Counted from the first letter of the stretch, positions 18,161 to 28,251 are shown. The stretch is 64,000 bases of DNA from CBDEGU01 sp965238045 (GCA_965238045.1 CBDEGU010000010.1:682001-746000); one strand, 5' to 3'. A program made the numbers and translations. The notes: generated by a model not told the origin, from the sequence alone.

Positions 18161-19426
18161 GTGTCTGACCCTTCATGGAACCGCCGCCGTTTTCTTGGAA
18201 CTTCTGCCGCCGGTCTGGCTTTGGTGGGGATGCCCGGATCTGCTTCGCCGCAATCGCGGAGCGCCAATGATACGGTTCGGGTCGGCGTGATCGGTCCCGG
18301 CGGGCGGGGCACGGCGGTGATGAAGGAATGCATCGAGTACGGCAGCCGTTACAACGCCCGCGTTACGGCGGTGTGCGACATCTGGAAGCAGCGGCTGGAC
18401 GCGGCCGCCAAGCTGGTCGGCGAATCCTACGGCACGAAGGCCAAGACCTATCCGCGCTACGAGGCGCTCCTCAATGACAAGGACCTCGACGCGGTGATCA
18501 TCGCAACCCCGGACCATACTCACGCGACGATGCTGAAACACGCCGTCGAAGCCGGCAAGGATGTTTATTGCGAAAAGCCGATGGCCAATGTGCTCTCGGA
18601 GGGCAACGCCGCATTCGACGCCGTCAAGCGATCGGGACGGATCGTGCAGATCGGCACGCAACGCAGGAGCTATCCGCGATATCGCGCGGCGATGGATCTA
18701 GTGCGCCAGGGCCTCATCGGCGACATCGTCAAGGTGGACGTGATCTGGAATGCCTACAGCCCGTATCGCTGGGCGAAGAAGGCCGAGGATCTCAATTCGC
18801 TCAGCGAAAGCGATGTAGATTGGAAGGCCTTTCTGATGAATAAGCCCTACCGGCCGTTCGATGCGAAGATCTACCGCTCGTTCCGGCTGTTCCGGGAGTT
18901 TTCCAGCGCCATCATCGACCAATGGATGACGCACGGCATCGATGTAGTCCACATGCTGACCGGCGCGCCCTATCCGGTGAGCGCCGTGGCCGAGGGGGCC
19001 TTGCTGCGGTGGCGTGACTATCGCGAAAATCCCGACACGATCCAGGTCGTTCTCAAGTACGGCGAGGAAGGCAAGCAGTTTCTGGCGACCTACGCGACGA
19101 CGCTGATTAACGCCTCGGGAGCTGTAACGAGACTCCAGGGGACGAAGGACACGATGCGTGTCGAGGATACCTGGACGATCTCGGGAGACGGCAGCAAGAA
19201 TCCCGAAACCTTGCGGGAGACGGTCGAAATCCCCGAAAAACCAGGCACGCTGCACCACATGGCGAACTGGCTCGACTGCATACGGCGGCGCGCGCACGAC
19301 GACCTCTATGCACCGGTCGAGGCGGGCTATGGTCACTCGGTCGCCTGCATCATGTCGGTGGATTCCTACTGGAGCGGGCAGAGAATGGTGTTCGATCCGA
19401 AACGAAGAGAGATCGACGCGGGATGA
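18161..19426 (+). CDS. Gfo/Idh/MocA-family oxidoreductase, Tat-exported
   Basis: A 421-residue NAD(P)-dependent oxidoreductase-fold protein. The GTG start has GGGAG eight bases upstream. A twin-arginine signal (NRRRFLGTSAAGLALVGMPGSASP) implies folded export with the cofactor bound. The Rossmann fold begins TVRVGVIGPGGRGTAVM. DAVIIATPDHTHATM and KDVYCEKPMANVL contain the family EKP motif, and GRIVQIGTQRRSYPRYRAA and SSAIIDQWMTHGIDVVHMLTG give the second-domain catalytic region with the His of HGIDVVH. Exported members are very common in Acidobacteriota and Planctomycetota and are linked to sugar or inositol modification. The next gene encodes a second family member 36 bp downstream, so the two probably form an operon. 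Confidence 0.9.
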   Translation: MSDPSWNRRRFLGTSAAGLALVGMPGSASPQSRSANDTVRVGVIGPGGRGTAVMKECIEYGSRYNARVTAVCDIWKQRLDAAAKLVGESYGTKAKTYPRYEALLNDKDLDAVIIATPDHTHATMLKHAVEAGKDVYCEKPMANVLSEGNAAFDAVKRSGRIVQIGTQRRSYPRYRAAMDLVRQGLIGDIVKVDVIWNAYSPYRWAKKAEDLNSLSESDVDWKAFLMNKPYRPFDAKIYRSFRLFREFSSAIIDQWMTHGIDVVHMLTGAPYPVSAVAEGALLRWRDYRENPDTIQVVLKYGEEGKQFLATYATTLINASGAVTRLQGTKDTMRVEDTWTISGDGSKNPETLRETVEIPEKPGTLHHMANWLDCIRRRAHDDLYAPVEAGYGHSVACIMSVDSYWSGQRMVFDPKRREIDAG

Positions 19427-19462
19427 GGCCGGGGGGCGCCGAGGCATGGAAAGGAAGTGGGC

Positions 19463-20629
19463 ATGGAGAGACGGCAATTCACGAACATATTGGGCACGGG
19501 AATCCTGGGCGCTAAGATCTTAGGCGCGGGACGGGCCGCAACGCCGGGCCAGGCACGGATGGCGAAACCAATCAAGGCATGCGTAATCACGCATCGGCAA
19601 GGCGCGCATTTGAGCCACTACTTCGCCGCCCTGGCCGAAGCCGGGGAAGTCGCCGAGGTCGCGCTATCCGACCCCGGCGGTGATACGACTCAAGACGCCC
19701 GGCGGGCGCTGGGCGAAAAGCTAACGAGCGTCTACACGAGCCCGGAGGAGATGCTCGCGAAAGAAAAACCCGTCATCGCGCTGGTGTCGATGGAGGCTGG
19801 CTTCGCGCCCCCGGCCATTGGGGCGGCGCTCGATGCGGGTTGCCATGTGATGGCCGAGAAACCGGCCTGCTTGCGCGCCGAGGATTTCGAAAAACTCACT
19901 CGCCAGGCAAACAGCAAGAATCTGCTGCTGATGCTGGCGCTCGCCAACCGGCTTAACCCGGAAGTGGGCGAAGCAAGGCGCCTGATCCAGGAAGGCCGCA
20001 TCGGCAAGATCTATGGCTCGGAACTTCACCTGATCGCCGATCAAACCCGCCTGTCGCGGCCCGGCTATCAGCAGAGCTGGTACGCACAGAAGGCGCGCGG
20101 CGCGGGCGGGCATCTGATCTGGCTCGGCATTCACTGGATCGATTTGGTGATGTATCTCACCGGTTCGTCCATAGTCGAGGTGGCGGGATTCACCGGCGTT
20201 GTCGGCGGCCAGCCTCTCGATGTCGAGGACTCGGCGGCGCTGGCGGTGCGCTTCGATAATGGGACCCTGGGCACGGTAACCTCGGGCTACTATCTCGACA
20301 AGGGTTATCACTCCCACATCAAGATCTGGGGTTCAAAGGGCTGGCTGCAGATCGAGCGCCACGGAGGGTCGCCGTTGCGCTGGTACAGCACCGCGGACGG
20401 CGCCGGGGACAGCACCGGGGACAGCACCGGGGACGGGGTGCCGAAAGTCCGGGAGTACAAACCTCCCGAGGAACCCACCGGCTACTCGCCTTTCGTGGCC
20501 TCCTGCGTGCGCGCGTCGATGGGACTACAGCCGCCGCCGCTCACGGCTGGCGAGAGCCTGCGCGCGCTCAAAACGGTCTTCGCCAACTATCGGGCCGCGG
20601 AAACCGGTCGCTCCCAGCGCATTGTGTGA
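19463..20629 (+). CDS. Gfo/Idh/MocA-family oxidoreductase
   Basis: A 388-residue second member of the family. The ATG at 19463 is preceded by AAGGAAG five bases away. The N-terminus (RRQFTNILGTGILGAKILGAG) is a short twin-arginine-like signal. The body contains VIALVSMEAGFAPPAIGAALDAGCHVMAEKPACL with the family EKP motif, LLLMLALANRLNPEVGEAR, and GGHLIWLGIHWIDLVMYLTG for the catalytic His region. The Rossmann glycine motif is unusual (KACVITHRQGAHLSHYF), so nucleotide binding may be altered. An in-frame 12-bp repeat near 20398-20440 encodes GDSTGDSTGDG, probably a length-variable loop. It works with, or is a duplicate partner of, the upstream oxidoreductase. Confidence 0.85.
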   Translation: MERRQFTNILGTGILGAKILGAGRAATPGQARMAKPIKACVITHRQGAHLSHYFAALAEAGEVAEVALSDPGGDTTQDARRALGEKLTSVYTSPEEMLAKEKPVIALVSMEAGFAPPAIGAALDAGCHVMAEKPACLRAEDFEKLTRQANSKNLLLMLALANRLNPEVGEARRLIQEGRIGKIYGSELHLIADQTRLSRPGYQQSWYAQKARGAGGHLIWLGIHWIDLVMYLTGSSIVEVAGFTGVVGGQPLDVEDSAALAVRFDNGTLGTVTSGYYLDKGYHSHIKIWGSKGWLQIERHGGSPLRWYSTADGAGDSTGDSTGDGVPKVREYKPPEEPTGYSPFVASCVRASMGLQPPPLTAGESLRALKTVFANYRAAETGRSQRIV

Positions 20630-20689
20630 TCCGCCGGCCGGCACCTCGTCAAGGAACTGCGGCTGAGTACCCGCGCGCCGAACGAAACA

Positions 20690-20727
20690 GCGCCCGCTGA
20701 CATCACATGCCGGCGGGCGCTTGAAAA
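20690..20727. terminator. Possible bidirectional terminator hairpin
   Basis: GCGCCCGC at 20690-20697 pairs with GCGGGCGC at 20713-20720, followed by TTGAAAAA on the + strand and TGTTTCGTT on the minus strand. It sits between the convergent oxidoreductase gene and the small exported protein gene. The T tracts are weak, so this is tentative. Confidence 0.4.
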
Positions 20728-20758
20728 ATCGGCAATTCCGGAACGAGACGGAACTGGG

Positions 20759-21064
20759 TTACATCTTCACTGTATCAACGTTGATGGTTCCGCCATCGAT
20801 TTTGCCGGTGAGGGTGACCTTGTGGCCAACGTGATCCTTGAGTTTGTCCTGATTGGCGATCTTGTAGACCTTCTTGTCGGCTTCGTTGACGAAAACAATC
20901 GCCTGGCCGCCCTTGACGCAGGTCTGGGCGCACGACGCGTGTGCTTCACCGGACTTGCCGGCATTGGCGCACTTCTCGTCGGTCACGTAGCCGACCAAGT
21001 CACCGGCCAGGCTCAGCCCGGCGGTCATCATCATCAATATCGATAGCGCAAAAAATCTTTTCAT
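20759..21064 (-). CDS. Small exported protein, OB-fold-like
   Basis: A 101-residue exported protein. The ATG at 21064 has AAGGAGA six bases upstream, and the signal peptide is MKRFFALSILMMMTAGLSLAG. The mature part is DLVGYVTDEKCANAGKSGEAHASCAQTCVKGGQAIVFVNEADKKVYKIANQDKLKDHVGHKVTLTGKIDGGTINVDTVKM. Three cysteines lie in the first half. The GHKVTLTGKID...INVDTVKM ending is the pattern of a small family of exported OB-fold-like proteins common in Acidobacteriota. The function is unknown. It stands alone and converges with the oxidoreductase operon. Confidence 0.75.
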   Translation of the reverse strand: MKRFFALSILMMMTAGLSLAGDLVGYVTDEKCANAGKSGEAHASCAQTCVKGGQAIVFVNEADKKVYKIANQDKLKDHVGHKVTLTGKIDGGTINVDTVKM

Positions 21065-21384
21065 GGATTCTCTCCTTTCAGTCGTTAGCTGACGGTTCCT
21101 CGACGCAAGAACACGAATTCTGTGCCTAATCATGCTAACGAAGGGCTTGCGGTGGCGTCAAGCGCCGGCCCGGCCTTGTCGTGGTTCACTCGTTGTCCCG
21201 CGCGGCGCGGCCGGCGTTCATGCAGTGAGTTGCCGCTTATCGCCAGCCCCCGAAACCGGCGGCGGGGAATAAAATCTTTCCCTGGAGCATACCGGCTTGA
21301 TCTCATTCATTCTCGGCTTGGGTTGACATAGCGGCGGCGGGCGTACAGAATGCGAGCAAGGATGCCATGAGGAGGTCTTCTGCG

Positions 21385-22299
21385 ATGAAATCATGCGATC
21401 GTTTCGTGCGGTTCCCGATCTACCGGATCTCTCGTATTGCGGTCTCTCTGTGTCTGTTTGCGGGTCTGTTCGTGGGCCTGCCTGTAGCCGCGCGGGGCAA
21501 GGACAAGAAGCTCAAGGCGGACGAGTTGATCGCGCTGCACCTCGAATCCATCGGCACGGCCGAGGCGCGCCAGAAGCTTGAATCTCGAACCTATACCGGT
21601 CAGGGCGTCTGGCGGGTGGTCGTGGGGGCGGCGGGGCGATTGCCGGGCAAGGTTTCTCTCCTGTCGGCGAACGGCAAGATCAGCCTGGACTTTGATACCG
21701 GCCCGAATCCGTCGTTCTATGGCGAGCACTTTGCGTTTGATGGCAAGAACCCCCACGTCAAGCGCTCATTTCAAGGGGGCTACTCTAATTTCGGGAATTT
21801 CATGCGAACGCATAGTCAGATCATGAGCGAGGGTCTTTTTGGAGGCACGATCAATCTGAACTGGGCGCTGCAAGACATCGCCTCAAGAAAGGCAAAGGTC
21901 AAGTATCGTGGGCTCAAGAAAATAGAAGGCCGGAAACTGCACCGCCTCGATTATCAGACCAAGCGCCGCATGGGCAATTTCAAGGTGGAACTCTACTTCG
22001 ATCCCGAAACCTATCATCACGTACAGACCGACTATCGCTACCACATTCCGTCGGGTATCGGCACGGACGCCGATCAGTCGGCGGGCATGCAGGATACGAA
22101 GATTCATCTCACCGAAATCTTCGAGAACCCCCAGCCGGTCGACGGTATCTCGCTCCCGGCCCGCTGGACGCTGCGGATCGATACGAACAATCCCAGCCGC
22201 GGCGGACAGGCCTCAAGCGTGCTGGAGATGACACTGTCCTTTCAGCAAGTGGTTCACAACAAGCCGATCGACGAACAAGTGTTCAAGGCTGTCGAATGA
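21385..22299 (+). CDS. Exported LolA/LolB-like outer-membrane lipoprotein-sorting-type protein
   Basis: About 304 residues. The ATG at 21385 is preceded by GAGGAGG eight bases away. A long signal region (RFPIYRISRIAVSLCLFAGLFVGLPVAARG) is followed by KKLKADELIALHLESIGTAEARQKLESRTYTGQG, a typical opening of the MMPL/LolA-like group (a helix, then strands). Repeated strand pairs follow (GKISLDFDTGPNPSFYGEHFAFDGKN, GLKKIEGRKLHRLDYQTKRRMGNFKVELYFDPETYHHVQTDYRY), and the protein ends HNKPIDEQVFKAVE. Such proteins bind lipids or small hydrophobic molecules in the periplasm. The specific role is unknown, and no partner genes are adjacent. Confidence 0.72.
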   Translation: MKSCDRFVRFPIYRISRIAVSLCLFAGLFVGLPVAARGKDKKLKADELIALHLESIGTAEARQKLESRTYTGQGVWRVVVGAAGRLPGKVSLLSANGKISLDFDTGPNPSFYGEHFAFDGKNPHVKRSFQGGYSNFGNFMRTHSQIMSEGLFGGTINLNWALQDIASRKAKVKYRGLKKIEGRKLHRLDYQTKRRMGNFKVELYFDPETYHHVQTDYRYHIPSGIGTDADQSAGMQDTKIHLTEIFENPQPVDGISLPARWTLRIDTNNPSRGGQASSVLEMTLSFQQVVHNKPIDEQVFKAVE

Positions 22300-22343
22300 A
22301 GCTCTGATGCGGACGGGCAGTGTTCCCACAAGCGGCGCCCGAG

Positions 22344-22991
22344 TCACCCCTCGACCGAGCCGGTGACCCAGCGAGCGAACTCGCCGGTCGCCCGAAATGT
22401 TTTGTGCGGGTTCAGAACTTCCAGGGCCTGGTGGTCGGCTGTGTCCGCCCAGGCTGCCGCCAGAGCGATGGCGCCGACTTCCTGCGCGGACCGGATGTCG
22501 GAGGGAGCGTCTCCGAGGCAGGCGGCCCGGCCGGGGTCGATCGACCAGCCGGCCAGCACGCTTCTCATGCACTCGGGCTTCACGCCGCCTTCGGGAGAGC
22601 CGGCTTCCACTGCATCGAACAGATCGGCCAAACCCATCTTATCGAGTGAAATCGCCGCGCTCCTTGGCCCTTTTCCGGTCACGATCGCCAGCCGTACGCC
22701 CTTGCTCTTGAGCATGAGCAGGATGGTGCGAATACCGGGAAACGGTTCCTGGCAGCGACTGTGGGAACGGTTGTATTCCCTGAGATACATCGCCAGGCCT
22801 TCCTCGGCGTTGCCGGGCATCAGCCGCTCGAAGATGCCTTCCTCGGACGGGCCGAACATCGCCCGGATCTCCTGGTCGGAATAGTCGCGCCCAAAGCAGG
22901 ACTGAAACGTTGTCCGGAAGGCGGCGAAGCAAACAGGCAAGGTGTCGCCCAGAGTGCCGTCGAGATCAAAGATCATTCCGTCGAGCTGCAT
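22344..22991 (-). CDS. HAD-superfamily phosphatase (phosphoglycolate-phosphatase-like)
   Basis: About 215 residues from the ATG at 22991, which gives MQLDGMIFDLDGTLGDTLPV; the nucleophile motif DxDGT is intact. The cap is the alpha-helical C1 type (RDYSDQEIRAMFGPSEEGIFERLMPG). Motif II/III is LAIVTGKGPRSA with the conserved Thr, and motif IV is CLGDAPSDIRSAQEVGAIALA with the acidic pair. It likely dephosphorylates a small phosphorylated metabolite; phosphoglycolate is the default guess. An additional start eight codons upstream is possible. It stands alone next to the group II intron remnant. Confidence 0.88.
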   Translation of the reverse strand: MQLDGMIFDLDGTLGDTLPVCFAAFRTTFQSCFGRDYSDQEIRAMFGPSEEGIFERLMPGNAEEGLAMYLREYNRSHSRCQEPFPGIRTILLMLKSKGVRLAIVTGKGPRSAAISLDKMGLADLFDAVEAGSPEGGVKPECMRSVLAGWSIDPGRAACLGDAPSDIRSAQEVGAIALAAAWADTADHQALEVLNPHKTFRATGEFARWVTGSVEG

Positions 22992-23062
22992 GATGCTGGT
23001 GCTGCGAGAAAACACGCCGAAGCGCGCGTGTCTCGGACAGCCAGTGTTGATTTTAGCCCGCG

Positions 23063-23667
23063 GACGACTGCAACATTTATGTGGGCAGCGAAGCGGCGGC
23101 GAAGCGCGTGCCGCGGGGGATCAGAGCCTGGATCGAGAAGCATTTGCGGCTGAAGGTGAACGAGGCCAAAAGCGGGGCGGGCAGGCCCTGGGAGCGGAAG
23201 TTTCTGGGGTTTCGCCTGAGCCGCCAAGGGTAGGTGGAAGTGGCGCCGGAAAGTATCGCACGATTCAAACAGAAGGTGCGGGAGATTTGGTGCGGCAACC
23301 GATCGGTCACGAGTCGGCAGTTACGCGACCAGTGGCGGCGGCAGGTTCTCGGCTGGTGGGGTTATTACCGGCTGGCCGAGCGGCGGCGCCCGATCTTCGT
23401 GCTGGAAGGATGGATACGACGGCACATACGGAAGTGCTTCTGGCTGCGCCGGCGCAGTGCCACGGGATGGGGCAACGGGACAGGGCCACGGGACGCCGGC
23501 GGGCATTACGCCGGCTGGGCATTGGGGAACGGCTGTTGAAGTTGGTACCGGCACGCCGCGGCGCATGGCGCATGGCGGCGAACGGACTGATGCAGACAGG
23601 GTTATCGAATGCGACGTTGCGGCGGTACGGGTTTATGATGCCATCGGATCTTGCGGCGTGGGATTAA
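23063..23667 (+). pseudogene. Group II intron reverse transcriptase/maturase, 3' remnant
   Basis: Reading from 23063 gives ADDCNIYVGSEAAAKRV, the strand and helix around the YADD catalytic motif of group II intron RTs with the tyrosine lost at the break, then HLRLKVNEAKSG and KFLGFRLS. A TAG at 23231 interrupts the frame. The same frame resumes with ESIARFKQKVREIW and LRDQWRRQVLGWWGYYRLAE, the maturase X-domain, and GWIRRHIRKCFWLR. A frameshift near 23460-23510 leads to LRRLGIGERLLKLVPARRGAWRMAANG and NATLRRYGFMMPSDL, the family C-terminus. Everything 5' of the YADD motif is missing. The element is dead, with at least three lesions. Confidence 0.88.
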
Positions 23668-23681
23668 GGCCGCTGGGTTCA

Positions 23682-23715
23682 ACCGCCGGATACGGAAAAC
23701 CGTATGTCCGGTGAT
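23682..23715 (+). ncRNA. Group II intron domain V-like hairpin
   Basis: 34 nt fold as CCGG/ATACGG, an AAAA loop, CCGTAT, a two-nucleotide bulge (GT at 23706-23707) and CCGG. Length, tetraloop position and bulge fit domain V of group II introns, and it lies 15 nt after the end of the RT remnant, as expected. The flanking sequence (GTGATGTGGGAGG) matches what usually follows in this intron group. Confidence 0.6.
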
Positions 23716-23884
23716 GTGGGAGGGTGGCGGGGCCTGGCATCCCCGTCACTCGACCCGATGGTTGCGACGCCCCTCCGGGGCAAAATGCCATGATCCTCTA
23801 TGTTATCTGCCCAATGCGCTTGGCACACTACACCTCTGCCGCCAGTTGCGGACCTCCAGACCGAAACCCTCAGAGTCCATCTGC

Positions 23885-24473
23885 GCCCGGAAGCTCCGCG
23901 GGAGCGACGCATTGAACAGCCCGGGGCGTAACCCCAAGGTGCCGGAAGCCCCGCGGGAGCAACGCACCGAACCCCCAGGCCCCAAAAGCTCCGCGGGAGC
24001 AACACATCGAAAAGCCTGGGGCGTGAGCCCCAGGCAGCTGGTCAAAACGCAACGAGCCCCGGCAGGGGCGACACAACACTTCGACGCTCAGCTTACTGGC
24101 TCCCCAGGAGCAGCCCGCCGAACGGCCTGACACGTAGCCGCCCAGCCCCGAAAGCCCCGGCAGGAGCAACACACCGAACCCCCAGGCCCCAAAAGCTCCG
24201 TAGGAGCGACCCATCGAAAAGCCTAGGGCGCAAGCCCCAGGACCACCCGCCGAAAACAACCAGCCCCGGCAGGAGCAACACACCGAACCCCCAGAGCCCA
24301 AAAGCTCCGTAGGAGCGACCCATCGAAAAGCCTGGTGCGTAAGCCCCAGGACCACAGGCCGAAAACAGCCAGCCCCGGCAGGGGGCGACACACCGAACCC
24401 GCGGGGCACGCCAAGCTCCGTAGGAGCGACCCATCGAACAGCCTAGGGCGTAAGCCCCAGGATCACCTTGCGC
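23885..24473. repeat. Tandem array of about 110-bp units built from two hairpins
   Basis: Each full unit holds a short hairpin GCTCCGTAGGAGC (or GCTCCGCGGGAGC), a link ACCCATCGAAAAGCC, a hairpin CTGGGGC-GTAA-GCCCCAG, and a spacer with CCCCGGCAGGAGCAACACACC. Equivalent AAGCTCC starts are at 23986, 24193, 24302 and 24413, with degenerate units before. The last three repeat at 109 and 111 bp. A single related copy lies at 54668-54757, where the second IS256-family element has inserted. The array fills the space between the group II intron debris and the TonB receptor stop codon and contains no gene. Confidence 0.85.
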
Positions 24474-24474
24474 T

Positions 24475-27400
24475 TCAGAAAAACAGCTTCAACCCAAACT
24501 GAATGATCCGCATCGGCGTTCGTATGGATCGGACCTCGCCGTCGAGGGCGCGGTCGGGTGTCAACTGGGTCGAGTTCGTGTAGCCGATACCTCTTGGGGC
24601 GCCGAAATAGGGCGTATTGAAGGCGTTAAAGAGCTCCGACCGAAACTGCAATCGCACGGACTCGCTGAGGTTGAAGTTCTTATACAGCGAGAAGTCCAGA
24701 TTCCTCTGTCCCGGTGAATCGAGGATGTTGTAGCCGGCCGTGCCGATGTGGCACAGATCGGGCAGCTCGGGAATATCGCAGGTGTTGCGGGAGAAGGCCT
24801 GCGTGTCGTACCACAGTTTGCGGGTGGGATTGGGTAGTCTGGGATCGCCGACCAAGTCGGGCCGGACGCCTCCGCCGTCAACATTCAAGTCTCCCCGGCT
24901 TCCCCCCACGGTGAAAGGGAAGCCCGATCGAAGCGAAAGTACGCCGTTGGTCTGCCAGCCTCCGATGAGGTGACGCAGCGGCCCGCCGACGCTGGCGCCC
25001 CGGGATCTCCCAGACATAGTGAGCCACGAAGTTGTGCCGCTGGTCGAAGCGGAAGCGGCCTCGGGCGTTCCGGCGATCGCTGCGCGGCGCTTGATACTGA
25101 GCGCCCTCATTGCCGCCGGCCTCTCCGTCTCCATGCGACTTGCTGAACGTGTAGGCAACGCCAAATGCCAAGCCGCTCGCATAGCGCTTGTCGAGCTTGG
25201 CCTGCAAGCCATGGTGGAACGTGTTGGCGAAGCTGTCAAGATAACGGACGCGCGCCAAACCCTGCAGGTCTTTTTCGGGTTGCGCGAGATCGTAGACCCG
25301 CTGGAAGGGACGGTTCGCTTGTCGGTCCGTATCCAGACTCGGCTCGGGGCTGTTCCAGTTGCCAATCGAGTTGGCTGTATGACTGCCCTTGCTGCCGACA
25401 TAACCCACGGTGAAGGCGATGTTGCGGGGAAGCTCACGCTGAATATCAAAGCTCCATTTCCAGATGTCGCCGTTCTTATAGTCGGGCTTGATGTGCAATG
25501 TATTCACTGGCCGCGTGACCGGCGCCCCGCCAACATTGGTCAGAAACGGATCATCCAGGGTAATCACGTTCGAGCCGGACCGAAAGATCCTTGTCTGCAA
25601 GTTGTCAAACGTCCGTCCCGCCGGAGTCGTGTACGTGACCGTTTGCGCCCGATCGGTGACTGAGTTGAAAGTGGTCGTGCCGGATTTGGGCGGCATCAGG
25701 CTCAGAATCGTAAAGTTGTTCATGTGCATCAGGTTGTCGAAATATCCGGCACCCATCCGCAATACCCACTTCTGGGAGGGCCGGTAGGCGATGCCCGCGC
25801 GCGGCATCAAGAAGCGGTAGCGCTGCTTCCAAAGCTTCACGCTGCCGCGTTCATCGACGGACTCGGGTCCGATGGTTGGGTATTGGATTCCGGTAGCGGG
25901 ATCGGTGTAGCAGCCGGGGCCCCGGCCTGCCGGCAGTTCCTCGCCGCAGAAACTGATGGTTCTCCAGGCGCCTTCCTCGCTCACTGGATTGCCGATGTAG
26001 TCAAAGCGTAAGCCCAGGTTGATGGTCCACTTCACGCTCACCTTCCAGTCATCTTGGACATAAACACCAAATCGGTTTGCTCGTGGAAGTGAAAACGGTG
26101 AGCCTTCCGAGGTCATTGTTTCTCTCGGCAGGCCCAGCAGGTAGGACGCGAAAGCCCATCCACTTTCGTTCGAGCCGAAACTGAACCGCCCCCTCGGAAA
26201 GTTGCTGCCGCCCACGTCCAGGCTCACGTGTTGGTATTCCCCGCCCAGCTTGAGGTTGTGCCTGCCTCTCATGATCGACACGTGGTCAGCGATCTGGAGC
26301 GAGCCGGACGATTCGATCAAGGGGCCGCGGTCACGAAGCCGAAACGGCAGTCCTGAAAAGCTCGGCAGTCCAACTTCGAGCGGTTTCAGCGGACGATTCC
26401 CATCCCCCGCAACCCGGATCTGGCCGACGCCCAGCGCATCCATGTCGAAGCTTTCGTCATTCGTTCTGGGATTCGTGGCGTCGAGGCCGACACCGGTGGA
26501 ACCGAATCGCAGGTCGTTGATCGCGTTCTGGTTGAACGTGTGCGCCCAGGAAGCGGCGAGGTTGACGGTCCGCCCGTCGACGAAGAATGGAGTGTTTGGA
26601 TTGATGTCTCCGGCCCGCCCGCCTGTCTCGTCCCAGGCCAGGCGTCCGAAAAAACGATCGGAGTCGCTGAAGTGATGGTCGGCGCGGCCGAAGAACAGAT
26701 TCGAATCGATCGCATCATCCACGGCGCTCCGGGCTGTTTCTCGCAAAGGGTCCGCTTCACGGAACTGAGCCCGAGGCACGAACTGATCGAGCACATTCTT
26801 GGCGCCAGCGTGAATTTGTGACGGGGGGATCACGTTATTGGGAAACGGATCCCCGGTGTACGCATCGAAAAGGAGGATGGGGGACCGCCGGCCTGTATCC
26901 AGGAAGGAGTCGCTGAGCAGTTCGGAAAACTCTCCGTCGCGGAATTCATTGAGGGGAAACCACGTCTCTTGCACCCTGCCGACCCGCTGTCGCCGGGCTT
27001 CCCAGTTTACCGTCCAGAACGTCTTGTTCTTGACGATCGGACCGCTCACTACCAATCCGAACTGGTTTCGGCGCAGCCTGTCTTTCGGCTCAGGCTCGCC
27101 GGGGCGCTCGAAGTTGAGGAAATAGTTTTCCGCGTCAAGCTTGTCATTGCGCAGGAATTCAAATAGCGTTCCGTGCAAGTCGTTTGTGCCGCTCTTCATC
27201 GTGATGGTCGTTACGGCCCCGCCGCCGAATCCGGCCTCGGCGGAATAGGAGTTCGTCTGGACCTTGAACTCTTCGATGGCCTCGATGGAGGGAACAAACG
27301 TAGTGATATGGTTTCTCGGCTCCTTCGCATCCACGCCGTCCAGGCTGACAACTTGGTGTATTTCCCTAACGCCGTTGGCGCTCACCGAGTAAGCTTGGCC

Positions 27401-27956
27401 CGCAATCGGAAAACCGCCCAATCCATTTGCAGTCCCGCCCCCCCCTCCGCCCAAACTGCACACCGGGAACGAGCACGGCCAACTGCACCATATTGCGGCC
27501 GTTCAGCGGTAGTTCGGTAATGCGCGTGTTCTCCACCACGCCACCGACCGTGGCGTTCTCGGTCTGCAGGCTGACGGCCGAGGCAACGACCTCGATGGTC
27601 TCGGTTATCTCGCCGATCTCGAGTTCGAAATCGGCTCGTACTTGGGCGCCTGTCTCTACATGCTGGGTGTTGATTCTCTCCGTCTTAAATCCTTCCAGAC
27701 TGCAAACGACGTCGTAGTTTCCAACAGCCACCAAAGTGAAGGTGTAGTTCCCGGTCTCGTTTGTCGTGGCCGTTGCCGTGATGCCGGTGGCGAGGTTGGT
27801 GATGGTCACGGCCGCGCCGGGCACCACGGCCTCAGACGCATCGGTGACCAAACCTTGGATCGTCTGTGGGGTGGACTGCGCCTGAAGAAGGCTGAAACAG
27901 AAAAGAGCGAAAACAACAACTAGCCCTCTGAAGACAAGAGTGCCGCGGGCTTTCAT
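24475..27956 (-). pseudogene. TonB-dependent receptor (Oar-like) with two frameshifts
   Basis: About 1160 codons of an outer-membrane receptor. The ATG at 27956 has GGGAGGA eight bases upstream. A signal peptide (LVFRGLVVVFALFCFSLLQAQ) is followed by a carboxypeptidase-regulatory-like domain (QTIQGLVTDASEAVVPGAAVTITNLATG) and the plug region (GGVVENTRITELPLNGRNMVQLAVLVPG). The frame breaks in an eight-C run (27438-27445) and resumes with GGTANGLGGFPIAGQAYSVSANG, then a long barrel (SYSAEAGFGGGAVTTITMKSG). It breaks again near 24998-25001 after HYVWEIPG and resumes with ASVGGPLRHLIGGWQTNG, ending IQFGLKLFF. The barrel terminus with a final Phe is intact. Such receptors import large substrates or act in surface attachment. 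No other lesions are visible, so sequencing error or phase variation is as likely as a true pseudogene. Confidence 0.85.
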
Positions 27957-28251
27957 GTTGACTATTCCTCCCGACCGCCGACCGAACGCCAACAAGTGTA
28001 CCAGGCGGGGCCTGCAACAACGGGGCCTGCAATTGTATGTGTGATTTCCCTCACAAAGAGATATTTTCTTGATTCTTTCATGATTAGCCAGTAAGGCTTT
28101 TCTGGTGGCCGGGCACATCCGGCGGAAAACCGCCTTGACCGTGCGCCGCGAGCGCGGCCATCGTCATCCCAAACACGATCGAACGCTTCACGAGGGCTGT
28201 CATTCGCTGCTGTCATGGCTTTCCCGTCCGTCCCGAGCTTCGCGCTCAGTC

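Noticed and set aside
23885..24473. Possible CRISPR array
   Set aside because: The units are palindromic and the intervals between them are themselves repeated, so there are no unique spacers. No cas genes are near.
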